Virus record (IMG/VR): IMGVR_UViG_3300031787_000064
Location: 1-64,000 of that record
Strand: one strand, 5' to 3'
Source: a virus
Length of the DNA stretch: 64,000 bases
Position numbers and translations under genes: made by a program. Shown piece after piece: positions 1-8,454 of the stretch (its first letter is position 1; the number at the start of each line of letters is the position of its first letter). The notes under the pieces were generated by a model, which saw only the letters and a program-made list of their open reading frames with translations, did not search any database and was not told the DNA's origin.

Positions 1-1
1 C

Positions 2-586
2 GAAAGGATCCACTACGGCTTCTATAAGCTAGTAGAAAATATTATTCATACGTTTAAGTTCTACTACACCGAAGTTGACAATATAGAAGACCTAAAGTAT
101 GAAGTGATCTCGTTTCTTTTACAAAAACTAGACCTCTACGACCAATCCAAAGGAAAGGCCTACTCTTATTTTGGGACTATTGCCAAAAGGTATTTAATCA
201 TCTATAACCAAAAGAACTACAAGAAGCTTGTATCTAAAGCAGACATTGGAGAACAACACGACGATAATGCTTTGGTCAACTCAATTCTAGTAAAAGAGCC
301 AGAACCAGAGCTAGATAAGCTAGATATAGTCGAGCTTTTTATCAAGCATGTAGACGACAACTTGTTTGAGTTATTCGATAAACCTGAGGAGATCAGAGTC
401 GCTGATGCAATCCTAGAGATCTTCAAGAAAAGAGAGAATATAGATATTTTTAACAAGAAGGCTGTCTTCATCTATGTTAAAGAAATGACTGACACTCAGT
501 CTAATACGATCACCAAAGTGATCAAGAAACTAAAAACCATCTACAAGACCATTCTAGACAACTACCTTGAAAATCACGACTTTTAA
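2..586 (+). CDS. 55: T4 gp55-like late-transcription sigma factor (5' partial)
   Basis: The reading frame is open to the left edge of the window, so the N-terminus is missing and about 194 residues are visible. Around residues 40-65 of the visible part is a sigma region 2-like block, LYDQSKGKAYSYFGTIAKR, matching the aromatic-rich DPxKxxxxxxYFxxIAxR signature of T4-type gp55. An acidic middle and a basic C-terminus follow. In T4, gp55 replaces sigma-70 on RNA polymerase and directs late promoters with the gp33 and gp45 clamp. It sits just upstream of the virion genes, and a candidate promoter overlaps its stop codon. The family call rests on motif recognition, not a search. Confidence 0.75.
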   Translation, partial: ERIHYGFYKLVENIIHTFKFYYTEVDNIEDLKYEVISFLLQKLDLYDQSKGKAYSYFGTIAKRYLIIYNQKNYKKLVSKADIGEQHDDNALVNSILVKEPEPELDKLDIVELFIKHVDDNLFELFDKPEEIRVADAILEIFKKRENIDIFNKKAVFIYVKEMTDTQSNTITKVIKKLKTIYKTILDNYLENHDF

Positions 587-594
587 TATTTATT
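585..594 (+). promoter_or_regulatory. Candidate late-promoter motif AATATTTATT before the virion operon
   Basis: AATATTTATTCTAAAAG overlaps the stop of the sigma gene and ends 9 nt before the next ATG. The stretch ATATTTATTCTAAAAG recurs exactly at 23024 on the minus strand. It may be a promoter or a translation-start element. Confidence 0.45.
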
Positions 595-603
595 CTAAAA
601 GTC

Positions 604-966
604 ATGGAACTAGAAAAAGAGATATTCAAAGGCAAAAAGATAGCCGATCTAGTCGAAGAGGTTTACAACAAGCATAAAAACCAAGACTCTACCATTAAGC
701 AAGAGATCATGAGACTTGCTGATATGATCGAGACTCCTGGTGATGCTATTGTAATTGTGCCTCTTTTGAAAGGATTCATGGATTCTAGCCTCAAGAACGA
801 CGAAGTCTTGATGAAACTCCTACAGCTTTTCCAAAAAGCATCGGCAGAAGCCAAGAAAGATGGTGTCGAAGATTCTGGCATTTTGACAGAAAAGGACATC
901 GAGCAGTTGTTTTCTGAAGTAAGTAACATTAAGATTAAAGATCCTAAACAATTACCACAAGCATAA
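604..966 (+). CDS. Conserved phage protein of unknown function, late operon
   Basis: 120 residues, mostly helical and charged, with no motif I recognise. The stop overlaps the next start as TAATG, so it is translationally coupled to the OB-fold protein. Its place between the late sigma factor and baseplate genes suggests a virion or assembly role, which is inference only. Confidence 0.7.
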   Translation: MELEKEIFKGKKIADLVEEVYNKHKNQDSTIKQEIMRLADMIETPGDAIVIVPLLKGFMDSSLKNDEVLMKLLQLFQKASAEAKKDGVEDSGILTEKDIEQLFSEVSNIKIKDPKQLPQA

Positions 967-1874
967 TGTCAGACGGATATATTTTTGGTAATAAGTTTGA
1001 CTCCAAAGTTGGTAGATCTATCGGCCAGTATTTCCAAATTGGTCGAGTTAAGTCTATTGTGTTAGGACCTTTTAAAGGAAACACTCAAGAACGTGATCCT
1101 GATTACGGAAGCCCTATTGATATAGGAAAGATCAAATATGAGCTGTTATATTCTACTTTAGGAACCTCTAAGTCTGGTGAAGTATCTGAACCGGCTTGGC
1201 CAATGTTTAACTTTATTAGGCAGTATCCTGTGGTTAATGAGATAGTGCTTATCATGGCAGGGCCTACTGAGAAGTTGAACGATCGTGTGTCTAATCAGCA
1301 ATTCTTCTATTTTCCTCCATACAGTTTGTGGAATCGTGCTAATCATGGTGCTTTTCCAAACATGAGTGAGTATAGTAACTTCTTGAAACAGTCTGTTAAT
1401 ATTCAAGGGTATTCTGGAAATGCTGTAACTGGATCATCTCTTCCTTTGGGATATACTTTCCAAGAGAATCAACAAGTTAGAAATTTGCAGCCTTTTGAAG
1501 GTGATACAATACTACAAGCTAGATTCGGTCAATCTATCAGATTTGGATCAACTGTTCCTGTTCTAAAAAGAGATAATACATGGTCTAATTCTGGAAAGAA
1601 TGGAGACCCTATAACTATTATACTAAATAGTCAAAGGCAAGAAAACCCTGGACTAAAGTTCAATAATATTGTAGAAGACATAAATAAAGACGGCTCTGCT
1701 ATCTATATGACCTCTACTCAAGAGATCTTTTTAGAGGACATAAATAACTTTCCTTTAAACTCTTTTGGAACACCAATCACAGCAATATCACAGCCTACTC
1801 TAAGAGTTCCTAAACCAGCAATATCTAATGAAGTAGTTTCTCCAGCACTACAAGACCAAGCAAGCATAGGATAA
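966..1874 (+). CDS. Baseplate hub/spike OB-fold protein (gp5-like N-terminal region)
   Basis: 302 residues. The segment FIRQYPVVNEIVLIMAGPT (about 72-91), then YFPPYSLWNRANHGAFPN, follows the pattern seen in OB-fold domains of gp5-like hub proteins in marine T4-like phages (YPLxNEIVxIxxxP, then a Y-Y-xxxNxWNxxHHN motif). No lysozyme domain is visible, unlike T4 gp5. The next gene looks like the missing C-terminal beta-helix, so the spike may be split over two polypeptides. The family assignment is from memory of pattern; structure prediction would test it. Confidence 0.55.
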   Translation: MSDGYIFGNKFDSKVGRSIGQYFQIGRVKSIVLGPFKGNTQERDPDYGSPIDIGKIKYELLYSTLGTSKSGEVSEPAWPMFNFIRQYPVVNEIVLIMAGPTEKLNDRVSNQQFFYFPPYSLWNRANHGAFPNMSEYSNFLKQSVNIQGYSGNAVTGSSLPLGYTFQENQQVRNLQPFEGDTILQARFGQSIRFGSTVPVLKRDNTWSNSGKNGDPITIILNSQRQENPGLKFNNIVEDINKDGSAIYMTSTQEIFLEDINNFPLNSFGTPITAISQPTLRVPKPAISNEVVSPALQDQASIG

Positions 1875-1875
1875 T

Positions 1876-2313
1876 ATGTACAGACCAGTTTTTCCATATA
1901 AAGGCAATCAACTCATTTTAACTTCTGAAAGAGTTACTATTCACTCAAAAACAGATGCTATCTTTTTGTTTGGTAAACAAGCAGTATCTTTGTCCTCTAC
2001 TAATACAATTAATTTAGACGCTTCAAATAAGATTATATTAGCAGGCCCTGTTATTGAACTAGGAAATAAAGCAAAAGACCTAGGTGAACCTATAGTTTTA
2101 GGAGATACATTAAATAGAAAACTATTAGACTTATTGGATGCTTTAAGTTTTATTTCTACAAGAATGGCACAAGCTTCCACATCTAATCCTGGTGCAACTG
2201 CCGAATTACTACAACAAGCTGGATCTTATCTAGGTAATAAAGTTAATGAACTAAAAGGCCAATTAGAGCCAGGTTTATCAGAAATACTATCTAAAAATAC
2301 TTTTACTAGATAA
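1876..2313 (+). CDS. Baseplate spike-like beta-helix protein
   Basis: 145 residues. Residues 12-55 alternate hydrophobic and polar positions in short strands ending in I/L-x-G or N-x-I (VTIHSKTDAIFLFGKQAVSL, then INLDASNKIILAG). This resembles the triple-stranded beta-helix of gp5/VgrG spikes. It is followed by a helical segment and a coiled-coil-like tail. The start lies one base after the previous stop (TAATATG). Together with the OB-fold neighbour it probably makes the central spike. No metal-binding tip motif is obvious. Confidence 0.5.
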   Translation: MYRPVFPYKGNQLILTSERVTIHSKTDAIFLFGKQAVSLSSTNTINLDASNKIILAGPVIELGNKAKDLGEPIVLGDTLNRKLLDLLDALSFISTRMAQASTSNPGATAELLQQAGSYLGNKVNELKGQLEPGLSEILSKNTFTR

Positions 2314-2315
2314 GC

Positions 2316-4259
2316 ATGTCATCTACAAATAACAATATTAACCTCAATACCACCTCAGCAAAAGGTTTAGAAAAGGCTATTGGTGTTGTTAGTAGATTCT
2401 TTATAAAAACTCAAAGCAAAATAAATGAGATTTTATATGGTAAAGCTATATCAAAAAGGCAAGATGCTAACTTAATAAAAAGATTGCTAAATAAAGGAAT
2501 TATACCTTTACTAGATAATGTAACTTCTGTAGATCTTTGTAACATATTAAATTACGCTGCTAATAATATACCTGATGCTACAGATGCTAATGGTAATAAA
2601 ATTGTTTTTAATCCAAATAATCCTCCTCCAACTAATGATGTTATAGGTAGAAAAAAATGGCAACTTCAAAAAACCGCATATGATGTTCAACAGTTTATTG
2701 ATGAATATTATAGAGAGTATTTAGATACAAATAATCCTCAAAGTAGAGTTGGATTATTTACACTACTACAACAAATTAATTCATCTTTCTCTTCTGCTGT
2801 TAATCAAACTCAAGCTGGTTTAAATGACCCTTTAATAAAAGAGAATTTTCCTCAAGCTTCTGTAGCTAGTAATTTTTTACAAAATGCTTTAGGTAAATTT
2901 AATAGATATACTGATGTCAATCAAATTACTCCTCAAGAGGTCCAAAAGCTAATTGATTTAGTAGACAAAGTTAGACAGTATTGTATTATTATACAAGCTT
3001 TTAACAACCCAAAAAATTTAGTAGGTTTAATTGATAACTCATTAAATAGTGCAATTCAAAGAGAATTATCCGATATATCTAAATTGATCATTAACCCTGA
3101 TAAATTCTTTTCAGTTTTAAAAGCTATAATTAAAACAGTAAACACAGTTAATAATATTAGTCAAAAAATATTAGGCTTTATAAATACTATTCAAGCACTA
3201 ATTAAACTATGTATTGGTATAGTCTTTTTGTTTGGTATAATTATTGGCTTCTTAGTACTTTTACCAATTCCAAATATTTTAACTTTCTTAGGACTAACAA
3301 CAAAGTTTGCAGATACACTACAAAAATTAAGAGCTTTACAACAAAAACTACTTTCAAGATTAGAACAAATATCTGCAGTTTTAAATTTAGCTGCTATAGT
3401 AGTTACTAGTTTGGTAGCAGGAATACAAAATATTATAGATAAATTAAGAATAATTCAACAAAATTTAGAGAGTTGCACTAATAAAAATGAAGACTTAATT
3501 AATGAATTTAAAGACGCTATTAATAATTTAACTAATACATCCCAACAATTAAATAACTTCTTAACACAGTATAATAACCAACAAACAAAATCACAAACCC
3601 AATTTGGTAAATATACTATTCAAATAGTAACCGAGCAGGTTGTAGATGAGGGAATAAACCTAAGAAGAAGATATGGTATAGCCAAAGATTCCAATGGGTT
3701 TGTTGTTGTTCAATCAACGCCTACTTTTGCATCTTTAGACCTAATCATAATAAATGAAGTAAAAGCACTTCTTGTATCAAAAGGATTAGTAAATGCGAAT
3801 GTAGCCGGACTGTCTTCTGAAGAACAGGTAATTATTTTGGACGCCGCAAGATTTCTTGGAGATGATGAAATAGATCTATCAAATATAGAATTAAATACCA
3901 CGGATATACAAACATTACAAGAAGACGAATTAGGTTTAGGTACTTTTGTTAATAATTTACCAGGAGGAAGGGCCTTGAGAAGGAAAGTCCGCCAAAAAAT
4001 GCTTCAAAACTATCAAAAATTAGGAACTGATTTAAAATCAACAGATCCGCAAGGCAGATTCTCTTCTGGAATAATAAAACAGCAACAGTCAGAAAGAAAT
4101 AAACTAGAGATTCAAGTTCTAGAAGACAAAATTGACGGCTGGAAAAAGGAAATAGCTCTTGCAGCAACTCAAGGTCCAATAGGCCTAGTTGTGGTAAGAG
4201 ATAGGATTAAAAAGATCAAAGACGCCGAGAAGAAGATTCAAGAATTAAGACAAGGATAA
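2316..4259 (+). CDS. Large virion-associated protein with hydrophobic segment and coiled coils
   Basis: 647 residues, Asn/Gln-rich and mostly alpha-helical. A long hydrophobic stretch spans about residues 288-330 (IALIKLCIGIVFLFGIIIGF and on), flanked by coiled-coil-like helices at 200-285 and 330-430. A basic helical C-terminus follows (about 590-647). Codons are even more A/T-rich than in neighbouring genes. Position between spike and wedge genes suggests a hub, tape-measure-like or membrane-penetrating role, but I do not recognise the family. Confidence 0.6.
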   Translation: MSSTNNNINLNTTSAKGLEKAIGVVSRFFIKTQSKINEILYGKAISKRQDANLIKRLLNKGIIPLLDNVTSVDLCNILNYAANNIPDATDANGNKIVFNPNNPPPTNDVIGRKKWQLQKTAYDVQQFIDEYYREYLDTNNPQSRVGLFTLLQQINSSFSSAVNQTQAGLNDPLIKENFPQASVASNFLQNALGKFNRYTDVNQITPQEVQKLIDLVDKVRQYCIIIQAFNNPKNLVGLIDNSLNSAIQRELSDISKLIINPDKFFSVLKAIIKTVNTVNNISQKILGFINTIQALIKLCIGIVFLFGIIIGFLVLLPIPNILTFLGLTTKFADTLQKLRALQQKLLSRLEQISAVLNLAAIVVTSLVAGIQNIIDKLRIIQQNLESCTNKNEDLINEFKDAINNLTNTSQQLNNFLTQYNNQQTKSQTQFGKYTIQIVTEQVVDEGINLRRRYGIAKDSNGFVVVQSTPTFASLDLIIINEVKALLVSKGLVNANVAGLSSEEQVIILDAARFLGDDEIDLSNIELNTTDIQTLQEDELGLGTFVNNLPGGRALRRKVRQKMLQNYQKLGTDLKSTDPQGRFSSGIIKQQQSERNKLEIQVLEDKIDGWKKEIALAATQGPIGLVVVRDRIKKIKDAEKKIQELRQG

Positions 4260-4272
4260 AATAACAAGGCAA

Positions 4273-4282
4273 AATATTTATA
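4273..4282 (+). promoter_or_regulatory. ATATTTAT-type motif before the gp25 operon
   Basis: AATATTTATA lies in the short gap after the 647-residue gene. It ends only 4 nt before the ATG at 4287, which argues for a translation-start role here at least as much as a promoter. Confidence 0.3.
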
Positions 4283-4286
4283 AGAT

Positions 4287-4730
4287 ATGGCACAAATTGA
4301 TGCACTAAGAAAGCTAATCCGTGAAGAACTTCGCCAAGTTCTAAAGGAAGAACTCCCTAAAATTCTTAAGGAGGTACAAGCTCCTGTGGTAAAAGATCCT
4401 AAAAAGGCTCTTCAAGAACAGGTTAAGGCTAAAATTCCTGGTACTTTAAACACCCAGGCTAGTAAACCTCAAATAAAGTTTGCGTCTAACAACCCAATGG
4501 CAGCTTTTTTGAATGATACTGCAAAGTCTATGCTTCAAGAAGACTTTTCTATGACCACAGCAGATGTTCATCCTGCGATGGCCTTCCAACCTAACCAGGT
4601 ATCTGTAGGTTCTGTTGAAGGAATGCTTGGATCTGCTAGACCTAGTTCAAACTTAGCAGCAGTACAAATTAATGAAGTGCCAGACTTTTCTGGACTTATG
4701 AGTAAATTGAAAGAGAAAGGACAAATCTAA
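4287..4730 (+). CDS. Small baseplate-operon protein, function unknown
   Basis: 147 residues. An N-terminal amphipathic helix rich in Leu, Glu and Lys (about 3-30) is followed by a low-complexity Pro/Ala/Asn region. TAATG overlap couples it to the gp25-like gene. It may be a wedge-associated or chaperone protein, but no family is recognised. Confidence 0.65.
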   Translation: MAQIDALRKLIREELRQVLKEELPKILKEVQAPVVKDPKKALQEQVKAKIPGTLNTQASKPQIKFASNNPMAAFLNDTAKSMLQEDFSMTTADVHPAMAFQPNQVSVGSVEGMLGSARPSSNLAAVQINEVPDFSGLMSKLKEKGQI

Positions 4731-5143
4731 TGGCATACGGATTAAAGAAAATATCAGTAGTAGATCTTAGGCCATCAACCGGTGTTGGTGTTAAAATTCC
4801 TTTTGATGCTGAAAATGTATTTTCTACCGTATATACTACCAAAGACCAGACTAAGTACAACTTGATCAACTTTTTGTTGACAGACCCAAGAGAAAGGCCT
4901 TTTAACCCTACTTTTGGAGCTGGGCTTAGAGCCAGACTATTTGAACAAATTGATCAGCTTACTTTTGAAGACATAAAAGAATCCATCAGAACTCAGATAG
5001 AGGCCAACTTTCCTAATGTGCAAATAGTTACTCTAGATATTATAGGAAACCCAGATTACAATTCAATTAATATAAAATTTAGTTATCGCTTATTAAGATC
5101 GAATGAAAACGATTCAGTCACAGTAGCTATACAAAATATGTAA
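4730..5143 (+). CDS. 25: Baseplate wedge subunit gp25 (gp25/gpW family)
   Basis: 137 residues, close to T4 gp25 (132). The diagnostic segment is TDPRERPFNPTFGAGLRARLF at about 49-69 (ERPFxPxFGxGLRxxLFE), followed by helical IxxQIxxNFPNVxI. In contractile injection systems this protein binds the gp6-type subunit and links the wedge to the sheath. The original lysozyme annotation of the family is not supported by known structures. It is directly followed by gp6, the order found in T4-like phages. Confidence 0.95.
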   Translation: MAYGLKKISVVDLRPSTGVGVKIPFDAENVFSTVYTTKDQTKYNLINFLLTDPRERPFNPTFGAGLRARLFEQIDQLTFEDIKESIRTQIEANFPNVQIVTLDIIGNPDYNSINIKFSYRLLRSNENDSVTVAIQNM

Positions 5144-5145
5144 CA

Positions 5146-7002
5146 ATGCTTAACCAGGTAGACATAAAATATTTAAATAAAGACTTTACTTCGTTTAGGT
5201 CTGACCTAATTGAATACGCTAAGGCATATTATCCTACGGTTTATAACGATTTTACTCAGGCTTCTCCTGGTAGCATGTTCATTGAAATGGCTTCTTATGT
5301 AGGAGACGTTTTATCATTCTATCTAGACAATCAGATTCAAGAGACTTACTTACAATATTCAAAGCAAAAAGGAAACCTATATTCTATGGCCTATACACTA
5401 GGTTATAGACCAAAAGTTACCTCTGCTGCAACTGTTACTTTAGATGTTTATCAACAAGTACCTTCAATAACTGTAGGTGGAAGCACAAGTCCTGACTTTA
5501 CTTACGCAATGACTATTGAACAAGGAATGCAAGTAAAATCAAATGTTGATAACTCCGTGTTGTTCTATGTACCTCAAAAAGTAGACTTTTCAACATCTTC
5601 ATCTTATGATCCAACTACTGTAGAAGTATATACAATCAATGGATCAAATGTTCCTACGTCTTATCTTCTAAAGAAAAGCGTCCAAGCAATATCTGGCCAA
5701 GTTAAGACACAAACGTTTTCTTTCGGAGCTGCTCAAAGATTTGCCACAGTTAATTTACAAGACAGTAGTATTATCACTATTCTTGATGCTAAAGATTCTA
5801 GTGGTAATACTTGGTATGAGGTACCATATCTTGCTCAAGATTATATATTAAAGCCAGTTCAAAATACAGCAGCTAACTATCCTAGCTTATACCAATATCA
5901 GAATCAGGTTCCATACATGATTCAAAAGCTGACTGTTCCTAGAAGGTTTGTTTCTAGATTTAGAGTAAATGGATCATTAGATATTGAATTTGGTTCTGGT
6001 ATAAACGCTGTTGCTGATACCGCTATTATACCAAATCCTAACGCAGTTAGTGTAGGTTTAACTGGTGGAGGTTTAAGTACACTGTCTAGTTCATTCGATC
6101 CAACTAACTTTGTAACTACTCAAACTTATGGTCTTGCTCCAAGAAATACATCTATAACATTCCAATATATTGTAGGCGGTGGCGCTTCTGCAAACGTATT
6201 AACAAGTCAACTTACAGATATAGTATCATATACAGTATCAGGAAATACAACATATCAAAATACTATAGTTGTAAATAACCCTGAACCTGCTGCAGGTGGA
6301 GGAGACGGTGATTCTGTAGAACAATTAAGATTTAATATTGCGGCTGAATATCCAACACAGCTTCGTGCAGTTACTCAAGAAGACTATCTTGCAAGAGTAA
6401 TGTCAATGCCTGCTCAGTATGGTGAAGTTGCTAAGGCATATCTTACAAAAGACGATGTTACCTTTAGAAATTACATGAATCAAGATCCAGGCCAAAGAGA
6501 TCCTTTAGCTATAAGCTTGTATGTTTTAGGTTTAAATGGACAAGGTCAATTAGATGTACCATCACCGGCAATTCTACAGAACATTCAAACTTATTTGAGG
6601 GATTATAGAATGTTGACTGATGCTGTTAATATAAAGCCTGGTTATATTATTAATATAGGTTGTAACTTTGATATAGTTATCAGACCAAACTACACTAGCC
6701 AAGATGTTGTTGCAAGATGTATATTAGCACTACAAGACTTCTTTAACATAGACAACTGGCAGATCAATGAGCCTATTATTTTAGGAGACATTTATACAAT
6801 ATTAGATCAAGTAGAAGGAGTTCAAACAGTGAAAACTGTAAACATAGTAAATAAGTCTGGAGAGGCTGACGGATATTCTAAATATTCTTATGATATTTCA
6901 GCTGGTACTTTAGACGGTGTAATTTATCCATCACTTGATCCATCTATATTTGAAGTTAAATATTTAAACACAGACATACAAGGTAGAGTAGTAACAATAT
7001 AA
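5146..7002 (+). CDS. 6: Baseplate wedge subunit gp6 (baseplate J family)
   Basis: 618 residues against about 660 in T4. The N-terminus carries the gp6 signature LNKDFTSFRSDLIEYAKAYYP, then DFTQASPGSMFIEMASYVGDVLSFYLDNQ. The C-terminal half contains the LPxxYGEVxKAY-like segment (MPAQYGEVAKAYLTKDD, about 423-439) typical of the J domain. Gp6 dimers form the ring holding baseplate wedges together. A small gap after gp25 and a 10-nt gap before the next gene fit one late operon. Confidence 0.93.
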   Translation: MLNQVDIKYLNKDFTSFRSDLIEYAKAYYPTVYNDFTQASPGSMFIEMASYVGDVLSFYLDNQIQETYLQYSKQKGNLYSMAYTLGYRPKVTSAATVTLDVYQQVPSITVGGSTSPDFTYAMTIEQGMQVKSNVDNSVLFYVPQKVDFSTSSSYDPTTVEVYTINGSNVPTSYLLKKSVQAISGQVKTQTFSFGAAQRFATVNLQDSSIITILDAKDSSGNTWYEVPYLAQDYILKPVQNTAANYPSLYQYQNQVPYMIQKLTVPRRFVSRFRVNGSLDIEFGSGINAVADTAIIPNPNAVSVGLTGGGLSTLSSSFDPTNFVTTQTYGLAPRNTSITFQYIVGGGASANVLTSQLTDIVSYTVSGNTTYQNTIVVNNPEPAAGGGDGDSVEQLRFNIAAEYPTQLRAVTQEDYLARVMSMPAQYGEVAKAYLTKDDVTFRNYMNQDPGQRDPLAISLYVLGLNGQGQLDVPSPAILQNIQTYLRDYRMLTDAVNIKPGYIINIGCNFDIVIRPNYTSQDVVARCILALQDFFNIDNWQINEPIILGDIYTILDQVEGVQTVKTVNIVNKSGEADGYSKYSYDISAGTLDGVIYPSLDPSIFEVKYLNTDIQGRVVTI

Positions 7003-7012
7003 AAGTAGAAAA

Positions 7013-8116
7013 ATGGCCGTATATAAAATATTTGCTTCAGCTGATGCTTCATTATACTCTAGTCAACCTGCTAGAAACACAGGACTTGATGAGATATTAG
7101 AAGTTAGTGTGAAAAATAGCAATAAACCGTTGAATTTTTTCGTAGATCCTGTACCATCAGAACCACTACTTCAAGATGATCTAAGAAGGTCGCTTGTATT
7201 ATTTAGTGATAAAGATTTAACTAAAATAAAAACGTACACAACAGGATCATGGAAAGCATTTCTAAGATTATATCTTGCAAATGCAGAAAATTTAACTACA
7301 CAGTATAATTTACTAGTAGGCCAAGTTTCTCAGTCTTGGGATATGGGAACAGGTAAATTAGCTGACAATCCACAAACTAGAAACGGTGTTTGTTGGTATA
7401 ATACAGGTTCTTATGTTAGCTCTACTACAAGTTGGATTAATGCTCAATATTATCTAACTCCTGGAGGAGGTTCTTGGACTGGTTCTTTTATAAGTCAATC
7501 TTTTGGGTATAGCGATAATAAAGACATAGATTTAAATGTTACTCCTATTGTTAATAATTGGTTTAGTGGATCATTAAATGCAGGTTTTATAATTAAACAT
7601 CCACAAGCAATAGAAAATAATTCTGGTAGTTACATAGCATTGAGCTTCTTTTCTGTAGATACTCATACTATTTATCCTCCTACAATTGAAATGAAGTGGG
7701 ATGATAGTTCATATTCTACTGGTAGTTTAAGCGTTATTAATAACTCTAATACTGTTATTACGTTAGCAAATAATACGGATACTTACAAATACGGCACAGA
7801 CAAATATAAGTTCAGAATTAACGCAAGAGACAAATATCCTGCAAGAGTATTCACAACGTCGTCTTTTTATACAACTAATAAAGCGCTTCCTCAGACTTCT
7901 TATTGGGCTTTGCAAGATGTAAAGACCGAAGATATGGTAATAAACTTTGACGATGTTTATACAAAGATCAGTTGTGATCCAACAAGTAGTTATTTTAACA
8001 TGTATATGAATGGTTTAGAACCAGAAAGATACTATAAGGTACTTATTAAAACAACATTAGCAGACGGAGAAACATTTGAAGTAGATAATAACCTTATTTT
8101 TAAAGTAGTTAGATAA
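7013..8116 (+). CDS. Tail/baseplate protein with DNRLRE-like beta domain
   Basis: 367 residues. The N-terminal half resembles a DNRLRE-type fold: an opening strand with ADASLYSSQPARNTG, a central RLYLANAEN strand, then DLNVTPIVNNWFSGSLNAGF (about 182-201), typical of the DVTxxVxxWxxGxxNxG motif. A C-terminal beta-sandwich-like region follows. Such domains occur in cell-surface and tail proteins of Bacteroidota and their phages. It lies between gp6 and the gp7-like gene, so a wedge-peripheral or receptor-facing role is plausible. Stop and next start overlap (TAATG). Confidence 0.6.
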   Translation: MAVYKIFASADASLYSSQPARNTGLDEILEVSVKNSNKPLNFFVDPVPSEPLLQDDLRRSLVLFSDKDLTKIKTYTTGSWKAFLRLYLANAENLTTQYNLLVGQVSQSWDMGTGKLADNPQTRNGVCWYNTGSYVSSTTSWINAQYYLTPGGGSWTGSFISQSFGYSDNKDIDLNVTPIVNNWFSGSLNAGFIIKHPQAIENNSGSYIALSFFSVDTHTIYPPTIEMKWDDSSYSTGSLSVINNSNTVITLANNTDTYKYGTDKYKFRINARDKYPARVFTTSSFYTTNKALPQTSYWALQDVKTEDMVINFDDVYTKISCDPTSSYFNMYMNGLEPERYYKVLIKTTLADGETFEVDNNLIFKVVR

Positions 8117-8454
8117 TGGCAAACGTACAGCTAGTTAAAGAAATATATGGTATAAACACATATACCAAAGCTGTTGATACAGAATTTGAAGAACTACTTC
8201 AACCTGTAGTTGTAGAAACAACACCTACAATAACTGTTGATGAGTTCTTTCAATACTATCAAGATCTTTTCTTTGAGATACCCGTATCTGGATCTATTAA
8301 CTCTCACACCTATCTTGTTGAACAAAGCCAACAATATATAGGAGGATCAGTTTTAGATGCAGAAAAACAGGCACTCATCGAAGAAATTAACTCTCTTCGT
8401 CAACAATTATTAGATTTAAACCAATCGTTTACAGATATCAATAGCTTAATATAA
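8116..8454 (+). CDS. Small coiled-coil baseplate-operon protein
   Basis: 112 residues. The C-terminal third (about 78-112) is a leucine-heptad helix (IEEINSLRQQLLDLNQSF). It is TAATG-coupled on both sides, to the DNRLRE-like gene and the giant wedge gene, so it is probably a structural partner of one of them. No family recognised. Confidence 0.65.
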   Translation: MANVQLVKEIYGINTYTKAVDTEFEELLQPVVVETTPTITVDEFFQYYQDLFFEIPVSGSINSHTYLVEQSQQYIGGSVLDAEKQALIEEINSLRQQLLDLNQSFTDINSLI

